Below are positions 8,416-16,719 of a stretch of DNA of 64,000 nt, piece by piece. Made by a program: the position numbers and the translations under genes. Where the stretch lies: positions 1,183,782 through 1,247,781 of the forward strand of contig NZ_BMES01000001.1 of NCBI RefSeq assembly GCF_014636935.1, given 5' to 3'. The stretch's first letter is position 1. Every line of letters begins with the position of its first letter. Under the pieces are notes generated by a model. The model saw nothing but the letters and a program-made list of their open reading frames with translations, made no database searches and was not told the origin of the DNA. This DNA is from Alsobacter metallidurans (lineage in GTDB: Bacteria; Pseudomonadota; Alphaproteobacteria; Rhizobiales; Beijerinckiaceae).

Positions 8416-9357
8416 AACCCGCTTTGCGATATTGCGAAGGCCCGGGAAGAGGGCCTGAGCGGGCTTGATCGCTGAGTGTTTATCAAGCCTGGAAAGAACT
8501 TCGGCCTTTTTCTCGCGCCAGTCCTCCACGGGCAACTCAGGTGCGATCTCCGGGCCAGCTTGGAAAACTGCCACAAGGTCGTGCTGTCCCGCCGAAGAAA
8601 ACGATCCCGACTTCACCGACAATGTCTGGAGACCGCAGCTGCCCGCCAGCGCCGGCAAACTTTTCCGGGTGAAATAGTAGGTGTGCACCACCTTGAAAAC
8701 GCGCGAGGCGTTGTCTGTGCGGACGATAGGCTGGATGGCGTCTAAATCTGGGACTAGCACCACCAGTCTCCCGCCCGGCGCCAGCATGGCACGGAGCGTG
8801 CGCAAGAGCGCTGCGCCGTCTAGCACATGCTCCAGGGTGGCAATCAGGAAAACGATGTCATAGCGATCGCCGGCGTTGATACGCTCGTTGATGTCCTCCT
8901 CCAGCACCGTGAGGCCGTAATGCTCGCGGGCGAACCGGGCCGCTTCGGCGGACAACTCGACGCCAACCACTTCTCCGCCATAGCGTTTGCGGAACTCCGA
9001 CAGGAGCTCGCCATAGCCGCAGCCGACGTCGATAACCTTCATGTCCGGCCGGAACGCGACATGGGACGCGATATCGTCCAGGACGCGGCGCATCACGCCT
9101 TCGTTCTTGGCCACGATGGCGGCGAGCTGTCCGCCGGACATTTCCTCGTAGTAGTCGGCCGCATAATATTGGTTGTAGCCGGCCTGATCGAGACGCGGCG
9201 ACAGGAAGGTGAATCCGCAAGCCTCGCAGCACGCCACCCGGCAAGTGGGCGACCCCGGCCAGTGCGGCTTCTTCACCGGCGTGGTGATTAGCTCCTGATG
9301 CCGGTCCGGCGCAGACCCGCAGAGGTTGCAGGTTACGGGCTGCTCGATCTGGTTCAC
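8392..9357 (-). CDS. Class I SAM-dependent methyltransferase with N-terminal zinc motif
   Basis: Transfers a methyl group from S-adenosylmethionine to an unknown acceptor. I start it at GTG 9357, which has GGAGG five bases upstream, giving 321 residues. The N-terminus has two Cys pairs, CNLCG and CEACGF, likely binding zinc, as in sugar or small-molecule methyltransferases. The SAM fold follows: VIDVGCGYGELLSEF (motif I), GVELSAEAARFA, VFLIATLEHVLDGAALLRTL and LAPGGRLVVLVPDL. The C-terminal third is typical of proteins that methylate glycan or lipid precursors. A broken second copy lies at 963-1714. The gene overlaps the 3' end of the opposing remnant at 8155-8415. Confidence 0.85.
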   Translation of the reverse strand: MNQIEQPVTCNLCGSAPDRHQELITTPVKKPHWPGSPTCRVACCEACGFTFLSPRLDQAGYNQYYAADYYEEMSGGQLAAIVAKNEGVMRRVLDDIASHVAFRPDMKVIDVGCGYGELLSEFRKRYGGEVVGVELSAEAARFAREHYGLTVLEEDINERINAGDRYDIVFLIATLEHVLDGAALLRTLRAMLAPGGRLVVLVPDLDAIQPIVRTDNASRVFKVVHTYYFTRKSLPALAGSCGLQTLSVKSGSFSSAGQHDLVAVFQAGPEIAPELPVEDWREKKAEVLSRLDKHSAIKPAQALFPGLRNIAKRVLHRIFQA

Positions 9358-9359
9358 TG

Positions 9360-9632
9360 TTGCCTCCGGCGAACGACCCACGGGTCAGCGGCTTCGTAGC
9401 GCAATTGCCGACGCTGTTGGAAGGGGAGGGGGTCGACCTGGGCGACATCCCCGCTGGGCAGTGGACCGTGCAGGACAGCGACAGCATGAACTCGCCAGGC
9501 TACGCGCTGGCCTGCGTTTACTACGCCGATCGTCGGGCCGGGGATCTCACCTGGGACGAAGCCCGACGGATCTCGGCGGGGATTGCCCGGCTCCCATTAA
9601 CGCTGCGGCCCTCTACGATACAGCCGAGTTAA
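9360..9632 (+). CDS. Small hypothetical protein (about 90 aa)
   Basis: Contains FVAQLPTLLEGEGVDLGDIP and NSPGYALACVYYADRRAGDL, a compact domain I do not recognise, with a degenerate paralogue at 8155-8415. The frame opens at TTG 9360, back to back with the methyltransferase start, so the two genes are divergent with overlapping signals. The last residues (LTLRPSTIQPS) look unlike coding sequence. The next frame reads INAAALYDTAEL, so a late frameshift near 9598 is possible. Confidence 0.45.
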   Translation: MPPANDPRVSGFVAQLPTLLEGEGVDLGDIPAGQWTVQDSDSMNSPGYALACVYYADRRAGDLTWDEARRISAGIARLPLTLRPSTIQPS

Positions 9633-9789
9633 CGCCGTCGCCGCCTGAATGCCGGGTCGCGTACTCGCTGCCACCGCAGAGCCCTTTAGGGGGTCAGCCG
9701 TTCGGCCGATTCCGCCCGGCTTCGTTCACGCTTCAGGCTAATGGTAAATCTGCGCTATCTCAGTTCGTCGAGGCCAGGCGAACAGCTGT

Positions 9790-10287
9790 TCACCGATTGG
9801 CTGCCGTGCCCTCGTAGGCTGAGAACGCCCTGGTGATTGCGTCATGAAGCTTGTGCACCCAGTCGTTTGCGCTCTGGAGACGACACTCGGCTTCCGCTAT
9901 CCGGCCATCTGCCTCCTTGATGCGGACCTCGGCTTCCGCGACCTGCTGCTCAAGGTCGCGTACTTTGGCCCGGGCGCGCGTCAACTCCTCAGTCAGGGCA
10001 GCAACTCCTGCCGCAGCTTCACTCTCAATTGCGCGGATCCGTCGGTCCGAGCGCTCCAGTAGGGTAGACGCGCGTCCAACAAGGCTCAGTGCACGGTCCA
10101 AGTCGCGCTGGTGAGTTGCGTGGCCGCCGGGCTTGTTGCCGCGCTGCGTCTCATCTCCGAACCCGCTCTGCCGCGAGCGTTCGGCCAGGGCGAGGATGCT
10201 CGCAAATTCGCTGAATGCATGTTCGCCCTGCTCGGCCAGATCTGAGTGAGCGAGTAACGTATCTAAATCCAGCGGATCTCTGCGCAT
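9790..10287 (-). CDS. Coiled-coil hypothetical protein
   Basis: From ATG 10287 (MRRDPLDLDTLLAHSDLAEQ) the protein has about 165 residues; an ATG at 10329 is an alternative. The C-terminal half is a long heptad repeat (EELTRARAKVRDLEQQVAEA and similar) predicting a parallel coiled coil. There is no membrane segment, signal peptide or catalytic motif. It may be a structural or adaptor protein. The closing YEGTAANR ends near non-coding DNA. Function not assigned. Confidence 0.6.
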   Translation of the reverse strand: MRRDPLDLDTLLAHSDLAEQGEHAFSEFASILALAERSRQSGFGDETQRGNKPGGHATHQRDLDRALSLVGRASTLLERSDRRIRAIESEAAAGVAALTEELTRARAKVRDLEQQVAEAEVRIKEADGRIAEAECRLQSANDWVHKLHDAITRAFSAYEGTAANR

Positions 10288-10558
10288 TATGGTCACCGGT
10301 GCAAAAGCTAATGAACTGTAGCTTTTCATGGTTAATGCCGGGTTAAATCCAAGCGCGCTGCGAGTCCGCAAATGCTGACAAGAATAAGGCCCCGTGGCTG
10401 ACGTGGCCTGAGTTGCCTTTGGAGGGGCGCTCCAATGTCAAGGTCGTTTGTCATTGCATATGAGGGGCAGCAAGGCTGTGACCTAGCGCACACACGCTTG
10501 TCTCTGGATTCTGCTGCTGCCCGCCAGACGGGCCGTTAATGTGTTTCAAGGCCATATT

Positions 10559-10625
10559 CTGTAAGCGTGCTAAAGGGGCTTTACAAACGCTTTGGGACTA
10601 TGCGAACGTAAGTGCACGCTTACAG
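10559..10625. repeat. 12-bp inverted repeat upstream of the resolvase
   Basis: CTGTAAGCGTGC (10559-10570) and its exact complement GCACGCTTACAG (10614-10625) face each other with 55 bases between corresponding positions. The right arm ends 17 bases before the resolvase ATG. Serine resolvases bind paired 12-bp half sites in a res region beside their gene, so this could be a recombination site or autoregulatory operator. Confidence 0.55.
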
Positions 10626-10642
10626 CCTTACAGGGGTTCGCT

Positions 10643-11305
10643 ATGGCCGTTTACGCCTACACCCGGGTCAGCACCGATCGCCAAGCCAACGAAGGCGAGA
10701 GCTTGGACGTGCAGCAGCGGACCATCACCGGCTACGCCATGATGCACGGCCTGGCTGTTGAGCGCGTGTTTGTGGAGCGCGGTGTTTCCGGCTCGAAGCC
10801 CCTCGGCGAGCGCCCCGCCGGTGCTGATCTGCTCAAGGTTCTCCAGACCGGAGACGTGATCATTACGGCCAAGCTCGATCGCATGTTCCGCTCGGCCAGC
10901 GACGCCCTTTCCAATCTGGAGGACCTGAAGCGCCGGGGCGTCCACCTGCACATGATCGACCTGGGCGGCGATGTGACCGCCAACGGCATCGCCAAGCTGG
11001 TGTTCACGATCCTCAGCGCCGTAGCCGAGGCGGAGCGCGATCGTATCCGCGAGCGGGTCGCGACGGTGAAGGCTGATCAGCGCGCCCGCCGGCGCTACCT
11101 GGGCGGCTCGGTCCCGTTCGGCTACCGAGTCTCGGAAGATGGTGCTCTAGTCGAGCACGAGGCCGAACAGCAGGCCATCCGTGAGATGCGGGAGGCGAGG
11201 GCGGCTGGACGGTCTCTCCGGGCAATCGCCGCGCAGATCGAGGCCCGCGGAATTTCGATCAGCCATGTAGGCGTGAAGCAAGCGCTCTCTGCGGCTGCGC
11301 GTTGA
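10643..11305 (+). CDS. Serine recombinase / resolvase family protein
   Basis: Site-specific recombinase using a catalytic serine. 220 residues from ATG 10643, which follows AGGGG. The catalytic domain shows YAYTRVSTDRQ (catalytic Ser in RVS), FVERGVSGSKPL, GDVIITAKLDRMFRS (conserved Arg residues) and AEAERDRIRERV. The C-terminus (AIAAQIEARGISISHVGVKQ) is a small helix-turn-helix. The size fits the short resolvase/invertase group rather than large serine integrases, so it more likely resolves or inverts DNA than integrates an element. It lies at the left of the candidate mobile region and has an inverted repeat directly upstream. Confidence 0.88.
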   Translation: MAVYAYTRVSTDRQANEGESLDVQQRTITGYAMMHGLAVERVFVERGVSGSKPLGERPAGADLLKVLQTGDVIITAKLDRMFRSASDALSNLEDLKRRGVHLHMIDLGGDVTANGIAKLVFTILSAVAEAERDRIRERVATVKADQRARRRYLGGSVPFGYRVSEDGALVEHEAEQQAIREMREARAAGRSLRAIAAQIEARGISISHVGVKQALSAAAR

Positions 11306-11330
11306 AACTGGGCTGAATTGGGATGTGCTG

Positions 11331-11711
11331 ATGTTCGGTCTTACAAAGCAGTACGATGTCTATACTGGAGTCGAATCTACAAAAAATGAAATGCTCATTT
11401 TTATTTGCGAGCATTCAGATCAGTCTCGGCTTTTAGTTCATGGCCTTTGTCATGAGCACGGATTAATCGTGAGCGAAATACAGCGAGGAATCCCTTTCGT
11501 CGATTACTCTAGCGGTCCACTTACAAAAGGTGAAACTGACCTATTATGCTGGATGCTGGGCTCCGATGGTCCCTGCGGACACAAGAGCCATTTCTTCCGG
11601 CTCAGCCCTGAGAGGAAGGAGCATCCCCATTTCGCCGATTTTGGAGAGAAGCTCCGTCAATTAATCTCTCGTCGTCTTCGACGAAATGACTTGCTCAGAT
11701 GGCGTTGGTAG
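11331..11711 (+). CDS. AT-rich hypothetical protein (126 aa)
   Basis: Starts MFGLTKQYDVYTGVESTKNE at ATG 11331, 25 bases after the resolvase stop, so probably co-transcribed. The protein contains several Cys and His residues (CEHSDQ, HGLCHEHGL, GPCGHKSHF) that could bind metal, and a basic C-terminus (SRRLRRNDLLRWRW). Base composition is clearly richer in A+T than the surrounding sequence, a sign of foreign origin. Not recognised. Confidence 0.5.
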   Translation: MFGLTKQYDVYTGVESTKNEMLIFICEHSDQSRLLVHGLCHEHGLIVSEIQRGIPFVDYSSGPLTKGETDLLCWMLGSDGPCGHKSHFFRLSPERKEHPHFADFGEKLRQLISRRLRRNDLLRWRW

Positions 11712-12017
11712 GTAGGTCGTCGTCCCCGACCATACGCTGCCAAACAATGCTTTTATGGTGTTATTTTAACATTCTGATGATGGAATTTCACAAGTGCGAT
11801 CGCGGGATGTTCGTGCTTATTGCGGCCCCTCCGGGCTTGGCGCTCGGCCTCGCGCGCCGCATAGCGGGGTGAGGCAGAAACCACCCGTGGTCGGGGCGCA
11901 GCGCGGGGCGATCTCCGGCCCTCGGGTCGCTCCGGACCAGGTCGGCTGCGCTTGGCTGTTTAACGGCTGTATTTTCAGCCATGGGCATCGGCGGCCGGCA
12001 TCGCTCTTCGTGCATCA
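11712..12017. other. Intergenic stretch between convergent genes
   Basis: 306 bases with no convincing ORF. The first ~90 bases are A/T rich (including TTATTTTAACATT) and may terminate the resolvase operon without a strong hairpin; the rest is GC-rich and featureless. The primase/helicase gene converges from the right. Confidence 0.35.
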
Positions 12018-15000
12018 TCATCCCCAATTCGCAGCGGGCTTGAGTGGCTGACTGGCTTCCTCATCCCACAGGTCGGCCAGCTCCAAGATGCGGCTGGGCA
12101 GACCGTAGAAGGGGGCGGGGCGCGGGATTGGTGCCTGGGCCGCCGGTGGCGCAAAGCTGACCGGGATCGCGACTACGGCCGGCTCCAGATCGGGCGGCCA
12201 CGCGATCGACTCCGCCGGCTTGGACGAAGGTTCAAACGAGAGGACCGTATCGGCGCGGCTTTTATTCGCCGGAGCATTGTTCCCCTGTGGGACAATGCCA
12301 GCCTGAGGCGAGTGCCCGGCTTGCTGTTCTTGCTGCTGTTCTGAGCGCGCTACGGTGGCGCGAGTCGTCGCTTTGCCGGGCCGGATCTCCGCCGGCTTGA
12401 GCCCAACGCTGGCGAGCTTGGCACGGGCCGCAGCCTCGTCGCCGGCGGCCACGCCCTGAAGACATATCTCGGCTCGGTAGCGGTCTTGGGGGGTCGCTCT
12501 AACCGTCCACTCTGACCATTGATCAGAAATGCTCTCAGACGGAGATTCTCCCATAGAGATACTTCTATGGGCGTTTCTCCGTCTGAGAGCTGTCTGCCAT
12601 CGGCGGTCCACGTCAGGCCGATCGCGAAAAAATCCGCGCCAGGCGTCCGCCTTGCCCCCAAGCGCCGCAGCCCAAAAGGCCCACTTGCCGCGACCCTCGG
12701 CCGGCAGCACACCCTTGAAGATCAGGTCATCAACCGGCGTCGCCTCGGCGAAAAGGTCGGCCGTCCGGACAAGCTCATCCACCTGCAGGGGGAGGGGAAC
12801 GCTGGTCCCGACGATCACGAGGAGAGGCGTCTCTGCAGAGCGGCGCACGGCGCGGGCGCGGCCGACGGCCTGGATTAACTCTGCCTCGGTTGTCTGCCAA
12901 CGGAAGCGTTCGGCCAGCTCGTCGGGATGCCGGTCAGCTTCGGCCACACGGGCTGTACCGTCCGATAACAGGTAGGCGCTGGGCTGCTTCTCGAACCACT
13001 TGCCCTTGCCGACGCTCGGTCCCCACGAACCCCGATGCACGGCCGCCATGCGCTCATATTCCAGCGGTCCTGCCTGCGGGCGGGACCACACAACGAGGCA
13101 GCGAACAGCCCGGAAACCGTCATAGCCCCGGATCGCGCCGAAGTGCGCCAGCTTGCAAGGTGGCCGGCCGTTCCAGTGATCGATCAGCCACGCCTCCGCC
13201 GCTTGGGGGACGATCGCGGCAACGTCGCCGTGCTCTCTCACGAGCCCGTCCAGCATGCGCGCGAGCCGCTGAAGGTTGTTCTCGGCCGTGCGGTCCTGCT
13301 TGGTCGCATCCTCGGCCGTGGCGTCGCCCTGGGGCGTCCAACCGCGATACCCGTTGGTCTGGTCGTAGGTCTGATGGATCTCCGCCGCCGCCGGCGAGGC
13401 CACTTTCACGTCAGCCGCGACAGTGAGGCGAGGAAGCCAAGGCTTCAGCAATTCCGGGTCGCCGGTGCCGTCCAGCACCAGGACGGGGGCATTGCGATAT
13501 GCTTCGTCCAGGTCCTCTTTCCACCCGAGAATGAAAGCCGGTTCGTCGCCTCCCTCGGCCTCAATCTGTCCAACCTCTAGCGCCGCATCGTCGTTGCCGG
13601 CATTGTCCTCGAGCGCTTGGGCGACACAGAATGCCAGCTTCGCGATAGCGAACAGCGGACGGTTCCATTTCACGATGTCGGCAAGCGCTTTGTGGAGGGC
13701 CGGCCCGGTCAGGTCAGAAGCGTTCGGCACGTCGCGCGCGAGCGAGAACACGGCCAACCGAAATTCCCGGAAATCGTGGGCCGTCATTCCCAGGCCGCGC
13801 AGCTCTCCAAGGCTGATCCGGACGCGGCTCTTATCCTGGGCGACACGCTTCAGCAGCTCCGCCAGTCGGCCGAGGCGCTCGTTCTGGTGCTCAAGCGTTT
13901 GCCAATCGACGGGGCGCTTGGCGTCTTCAGAATTGCGCAGGGGCCTTTGGAGCGTCGCCAGGCCGAGCTTATCGGGCTTCTCCGATAGGCCGCCCATCAG
14001 ATCGGCCGGGCGGGTCTCATCGACCACGACGGCGTCAAAGGGGTCTACCGAAACCACTTCCCCTTGCCAGTCGGTCGCCTTCCGCCGGATCTTTCCGGGC
14101 GGGGCCTGCGTCAGCGCCGAAGGACCGGCAAGCACCACGATCGGGCTGCCTGCGTCGCCCTGCGTTTTGTAGGCGCACGGGCTCTCGCCTGAATTGGATT
14201 TGGGATGGAAGGGGCAGTAACCCCGCGCGTTCGAGCCGCAAAGGTGGTCGATCTTGCCGCCGGCCGCCTTCACCTCGTGGAAGTCCGCCACGCGGCGGCA
14301 CATGGTGACAGAGGGGTCTTTCGGGTCCGGCCGTTCCAAGCCGCGCCAGAGCTGCGCGCAGCCGGGCTGCATTGCGTTGGCGCGCCGGTGCAGGTCTTCG
14401 CCCAGCTTGTGGTCATTGACGAAGAACACCACTCGCCGAGGCACGTCCGGCCGATCTTTCGCCGAGTGCCCAGCGTGCTCGCCGTCCGTAAACGCGAGAG
14501 CCCCGCGCAGTGCCGTTTCCGTTTTTCCGGCCCCGAGGTCAACACGCATCAACTGTTGCCGGCCCCGGTGCTCAGAGCGCCGCCAAGCGGGCATCTCGTC
14601 CGCCTCCAGCTTGAACCGTAGCCGCGCCGCGCTATCCCCCTCCACACCCCGCCAGAAAGCCTCCATCGGTCCTGCGAGCGCGGCTGACGCCTGATCGGCC
14701 CTCATCGTAGGAGCCTGCCACCAATCTGGAACGGGCGTTTCCGCCGGACCGCTGCGGGGCTGCGTTTCCTCGGCCGAGGCTATGGCATCCGTAATCCGAG
14801 CCCGAACGGATTCACTACCCTCAAGCTGGGCTAGGTCATTGAAATCCTTCGCGCCGTCAGGGGCAGAGGCCCAAGGCCAAGCCTCAACGATTCGGCAGCC
14901 CTCCGACCGCCATTCCTCAATCCGAGCCTCAATCTTCAGGCGCGACGGAGCGCCAGGACGATCATGCTCCCGCAGCACTACAAAGGGCCGGCCTGCGTCG

Positions 15001-15833
15001 GGCTGCAGCCCACTGATGCCGCCTAGGGCGATGCGGGTTTCAAGGCCGGTTGCCGCCCAGGCCGTCAGCCCGGTTTCCGGCCCCTCAGCGGCCAGTATCT
15101 CGCCTTCTGCGCCGAGGCCCGGAAGGATGACGGCGCGGCCGGCTATGACGCCGTGCGAGCGCTTGGACACGCCGGTAGCGTCGGGCCGCTTCTGCGCGTC
15201 GCGGGTGAGATAGATCGACTGAACCGCGCAGGTTTGGCCCGCCTCATCGAACACGGCCAGGATGAGCGCTTGCGTGATGGGATCGAAGCGGGCCGCGTCG
15301 GGCCAACCTTGGGCAGGAGCCGCGACGGCCCGCGTCCGGAGAAGATACGTCTCAGCCACGGTGCCGGCAATCGGCTGGGCTCGCTGCCAGCGCCGCTGCG
15401 CCTCGGCGATGCGTGCGGCCTTGTCGGCGGCCAGCTCGGCCTCCCGCGCCTCGCGGCGAGCTTCGCGCTCGGCCTGGCGCTTCGCAGCCCCAGCAGCCCA
15501 CGCCGCGCGCTGTTCGGGTGTCTCCTGGTCCGGCTCAGGCATGCCCAGCCAGCGACGCGCCCAAGCCAATGCTTCGGGGAAGCTGCCGGACGTGACGCGC
15601 ATCTGAATAAGGCCGAGTAGGTCCTTCCCTTGGCCGCCTTCCTTGTCGTGCCAGAAGCCGGCCTTGGGGCCGCTCAGGACCAGCGCGAACGAGCCCTTCC
15701 GGTACCAGCGAAGATCGCGGCCAGGGCGGGACAAAGCGCGGTTTGGCTGCTCGCCGAGGATGTCGCAGACGAGCGCCTCGGCGCTGGCCAGGAGAGCGTC
15801 GCGGACGTCGTCCAGGTCGCGGGAGCTACGCAA
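12018..15833 (-). CDS. Giant primase/Toprim-helicase-like replication protein of a mobile element
   Basis: 1271 residues. An N-terminal region (about 1-130) with a WHDKEGGQGKDLLGLI motif resembles the DUF7146/CHC2-type front of plasmid and phage primases. A charged helix follows. Residues 240-340 form a Toprim-like domain with AAEGPETGLTAW but a poorly conserved metal Asp motif (VVLREHD). Residues ~430-1000 look like a superfamily-2-type helicase: Walker A LGAGKTE (about 433-440), a Cys cluster (about 512-553) that may bind zinc, AVVVDE (Walker B, about 605) and IQAVGRARAVRR (motif VI, about 987-998). The tail is low complexity. The start is TTG 15833, 60 bases after the upstream gene, and is uncertain. 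Probably initiates replication of the element. Confidence 0.7.
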   Translation of the reverse strand: MRSSRDLDDVRDALLASAEALVCDILGEQPNRALSRPGRDLRWYRKGSFALVLSGPKAGFWHDKEGGQGKDLLGLIQMRVTSGSFPEALAWARRWLGMPEPDQETPEQRAAWAAGAAKRQAEREARREAREAELAADKAARIAEAQRRWQRAQPIAGTVAETYLLRTRAVAAPAQGWPDAARFDPITQALILAVFDEAGQTCAVQSIYLTRDAQKRPDATGVSKRSHGVIAGRAVILPGLGAEGEILAAEGPETGLTAWAATGLETRIALGGISGLQPDAGRPFVVLREHDRPGAPSRLKIEARIEEWRSEGCRIVEAWPWASAPDGAKDFNDLAQLEGSESVRARITDAIASAEETQPRSGPAETPVPDWWQAPTMRADQASAALAGPMEAFWRGVEGDSAARLRFKLEADEMPAWRRSEHRGRQQLMRVDLGAGKTETALRGALAFTDGEHAGHSAKDRPDVPRRVVFFVNDHKLGEDLHRRANAMQPGCAQLWRGLERPDPKDPSVTMCRRVADFHEVKAAGGKIDHLCGSNARGYCPFHPKSNSGESPCAYKTQGDAGSPIVVLAGPSALTQAPPGKIRRKATDWQGEVVSVDPFDAVVVDETRPADLMGGLSEKPDKLGLATLQRPLRNSEDAKRPVDWQTLEHQNERLGRLAELLKRVAQDKSRVRISLGELRGLGMTAHDFREFRLAVFSLARDVPNASDLTGPALHKALADIVKWNRPLFAIAKLAFCVAQALEDNAGNDDAALEVGQIEAEGGDEPAFILGWKEDLDEAYRNAPVLVLDGTGDPELLKPWLPRLTVAADVKVASPAAAEIHQTYDQTNGYRGWTPQGDATAEDATKQDRTAENNLQRLARMLDGLVREHGDVAAIVPQAAEAWLIDHWNGRPPCKLAHFGAIRGYDGFRAVRCLVVWSRPQAGPLEYERMAAVHRGSWGPSVGKGKWFEKQPSAYLLSDGTARVAEADRHPDELAERFRWQTTEAELIQAVGRARAVRRSAETPLLVIVGTSVPLPLQVDELVRTADLFAEATPVDDLIFKGVLPAEGRGKWAFWAAALGGKADAWRGFFRDRPDVDRRWQTALRRRNAHRSISMGESPSESISDQWSEWTVRATPQDRYRAEICLQGVAAGDEAAARAKLASVGLKPAEIRPGKATTRATVARSEQQQEQQAGHSPQAGIVPQGNNAPANKSRADTVLSFEPSSKPAESIAWPPDLEPAVVAIPVSFAPPAAQAPIPRPAPFYGLPSRILELADLWDEEASQPLKPAANWG
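12531..12590. repeat. 60-bp palindromic element inside the primase/helicase coding sequence
   Basis: Outer arms GCTCTCAGACGGAGA (12531-12545) and TCTCCGTCTGAGAGC (12576-12590) are perfect complements. Inner arms CCCATAGA (12550-12557) and TCTATGGG (12564-12571) form a second stem. The element is exactly 60 bases, i.e. 20 codons, in frame within a Gln/Ser-rich tail region (about residues 1082-1101). It looks like an inserted palindromic element tolerated by the protein, or an RNA hairpin in the mRNA. Confidence 0.8.
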
Positions 15834-15893
15834 CGCGCACCGCCTTCCGAGAGGCGGGGCAACCCCAGCTCTGAAAGGTGATGCGCGCGCAGA

Positions 15894-16121
15894 TCACTCC
15901 ACGAACTCCGCGCCGTAAGCCTGCGCCAGGTGGAGGCCGAAACGGACGGCGCGGCCGTGATCATGGAAGCGCCAGGCGACCGAGCTGTCAGACCATTTGC
16001 TCTCGTGGATCACGAGCCAGTCGCCAGCCCGGTAGGGGCACTCGCAGAGATAGACTTCGCCCTTGGGGTCGACGGGCTTTGGCCGCTGACGAGGAAAGCG
16101 GATAATCTCGGCGGCGCTCAT
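15894..16121 (-). CDS. Small hypothetical protein (75 aa) of the primase operon
   Basis: Start ATG 16121 has GGGAGGG upstream and overlaps the stop of the preceding gene (ATGA). The product begins MSAAEIIRFPRQRPKP and contains CECPYRAGDWLVIHESKW and FGLHLAQAYGAEF. It is a small soluble protein with two close cysteines. It lies between a 71-residue ORF and the primase/helicase. Not recognised; accessory replication or regulatory role is only suggested by position. Confidence 0.55.
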   Translation of the reverse strand: MSAAEIIRFPRQRPKPVDPKGEVYLCECPYRAGDWLVIHESKWSDSSVAWRFHDHGRAVRFGLHLAQAYGAEFVE

Positions 16122-16333
16122 CGTGCCACCCTCCCAAACGCGAGTTCGGCGACGGCTCGAGCATGCGCAGCGGAAACCCCAACGCGAGCGAGCAGCCAAG
16201 AGGCTTGCAGGTCTGCAAGTTGGCTGGACTTTTCAGAGGAGCTCTCGTATTTACTGGGGTAGCGATCCGCCAAGATCCTTCTACCCGGAGCCGGCCCGTC
16301 CCCCAGACGGCCGGCTTCGTCCGTTTTGGGCAT
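16118..16333 (-). CDS. Small hypothetical protein (71 aa) of the primase operon
   Basis: Starts MPKTDEAGRLGDGPAPGRRI at ATG 16333, which overlaps the stop of the HTH gene (TAATG), and its TGA overlaps the next ATG. This double coupling argues that it is a real gene despite its size. The second half (QASWLLARVGVSAAHARAVA) is helical and resembles short phage-type proteins carrying an RVGVSxxxAxxVAELAFG motif. Function unknown. Confidence 0.55.
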   Translation of the reverse strand: MPKTDEAGRLGDGPAPGRRILADRYPSKYESSSEKSSQLADLQASWLLARVGVSAAHARAVAELAFGRVAR

Positions 16334-16533
16334 TAGGCCGCGACCTCCCACCCAAGCAGGCGGCGCGCCTCTGCGGCGGGGATGCGGATCGTCCGCCCGA
16401 CGCGGACTGATCGAATTTCACCCTTTTTGATCGCGTCATAAAGGTGGTTGCGGGAGGTCTCCGTAGCCTTCGCGATGCAAGTCACCTTGACCGGAAGGTC
16501 TGCTTCGACGCGCTGGCGCAAATCGGTATCCAT
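16333..16533 (-). CDS. Excisionase/AlpA-like helix-turn-helix protein
   Basis: 66 residues from ATG 16533, with GGAGA six bases upstream. The sequence KVTCIAKATETSRNHLYDAI then IRSVRVGRTIRIPAAEARR is the classic short winged HTH of the excisionase/AlpA (MerR-like) group: a recognition helix followed by a V.VGR..RIP strand and a C-terminal helix. Such proteins act as directionality factors or transcription regulators of integrated elements. It is the first gene of a tightly coupled four-gene operon ending in the primase/helicase, so it probably controls excision or expression of this module. Confidence 0.75.
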   Translation of the reverse strand: MDTDLRQRVEADLPVKVTCIAKATETSRNHLYDAIKKGEIRSVRVGRTIRIPAAEARRLLGWEVAA

Positions 16534-16719
16534 TGCCGTCTCCGTATTATGAAGCGCCCGTGCGAGCACTTACTGGAGAACTAACGCTGGAATGCCCGAT
16601 CCGCAAGAATTACGATGCGCTTATCCGTCATAAAACGACGCGGAGGACGTTATAGCGCTGGCGATGCGCTTAAGTGCGTGCTATGTGGTGCATGATTGGC
16701 AGTTTGGGATGAGAGCGCG

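Noticed and set aside
923-9137. Composite transposon with methyltransferase copies as ends
   Set aside because: No transposase, terminal inverted repeats or target duplications were found at either copy.
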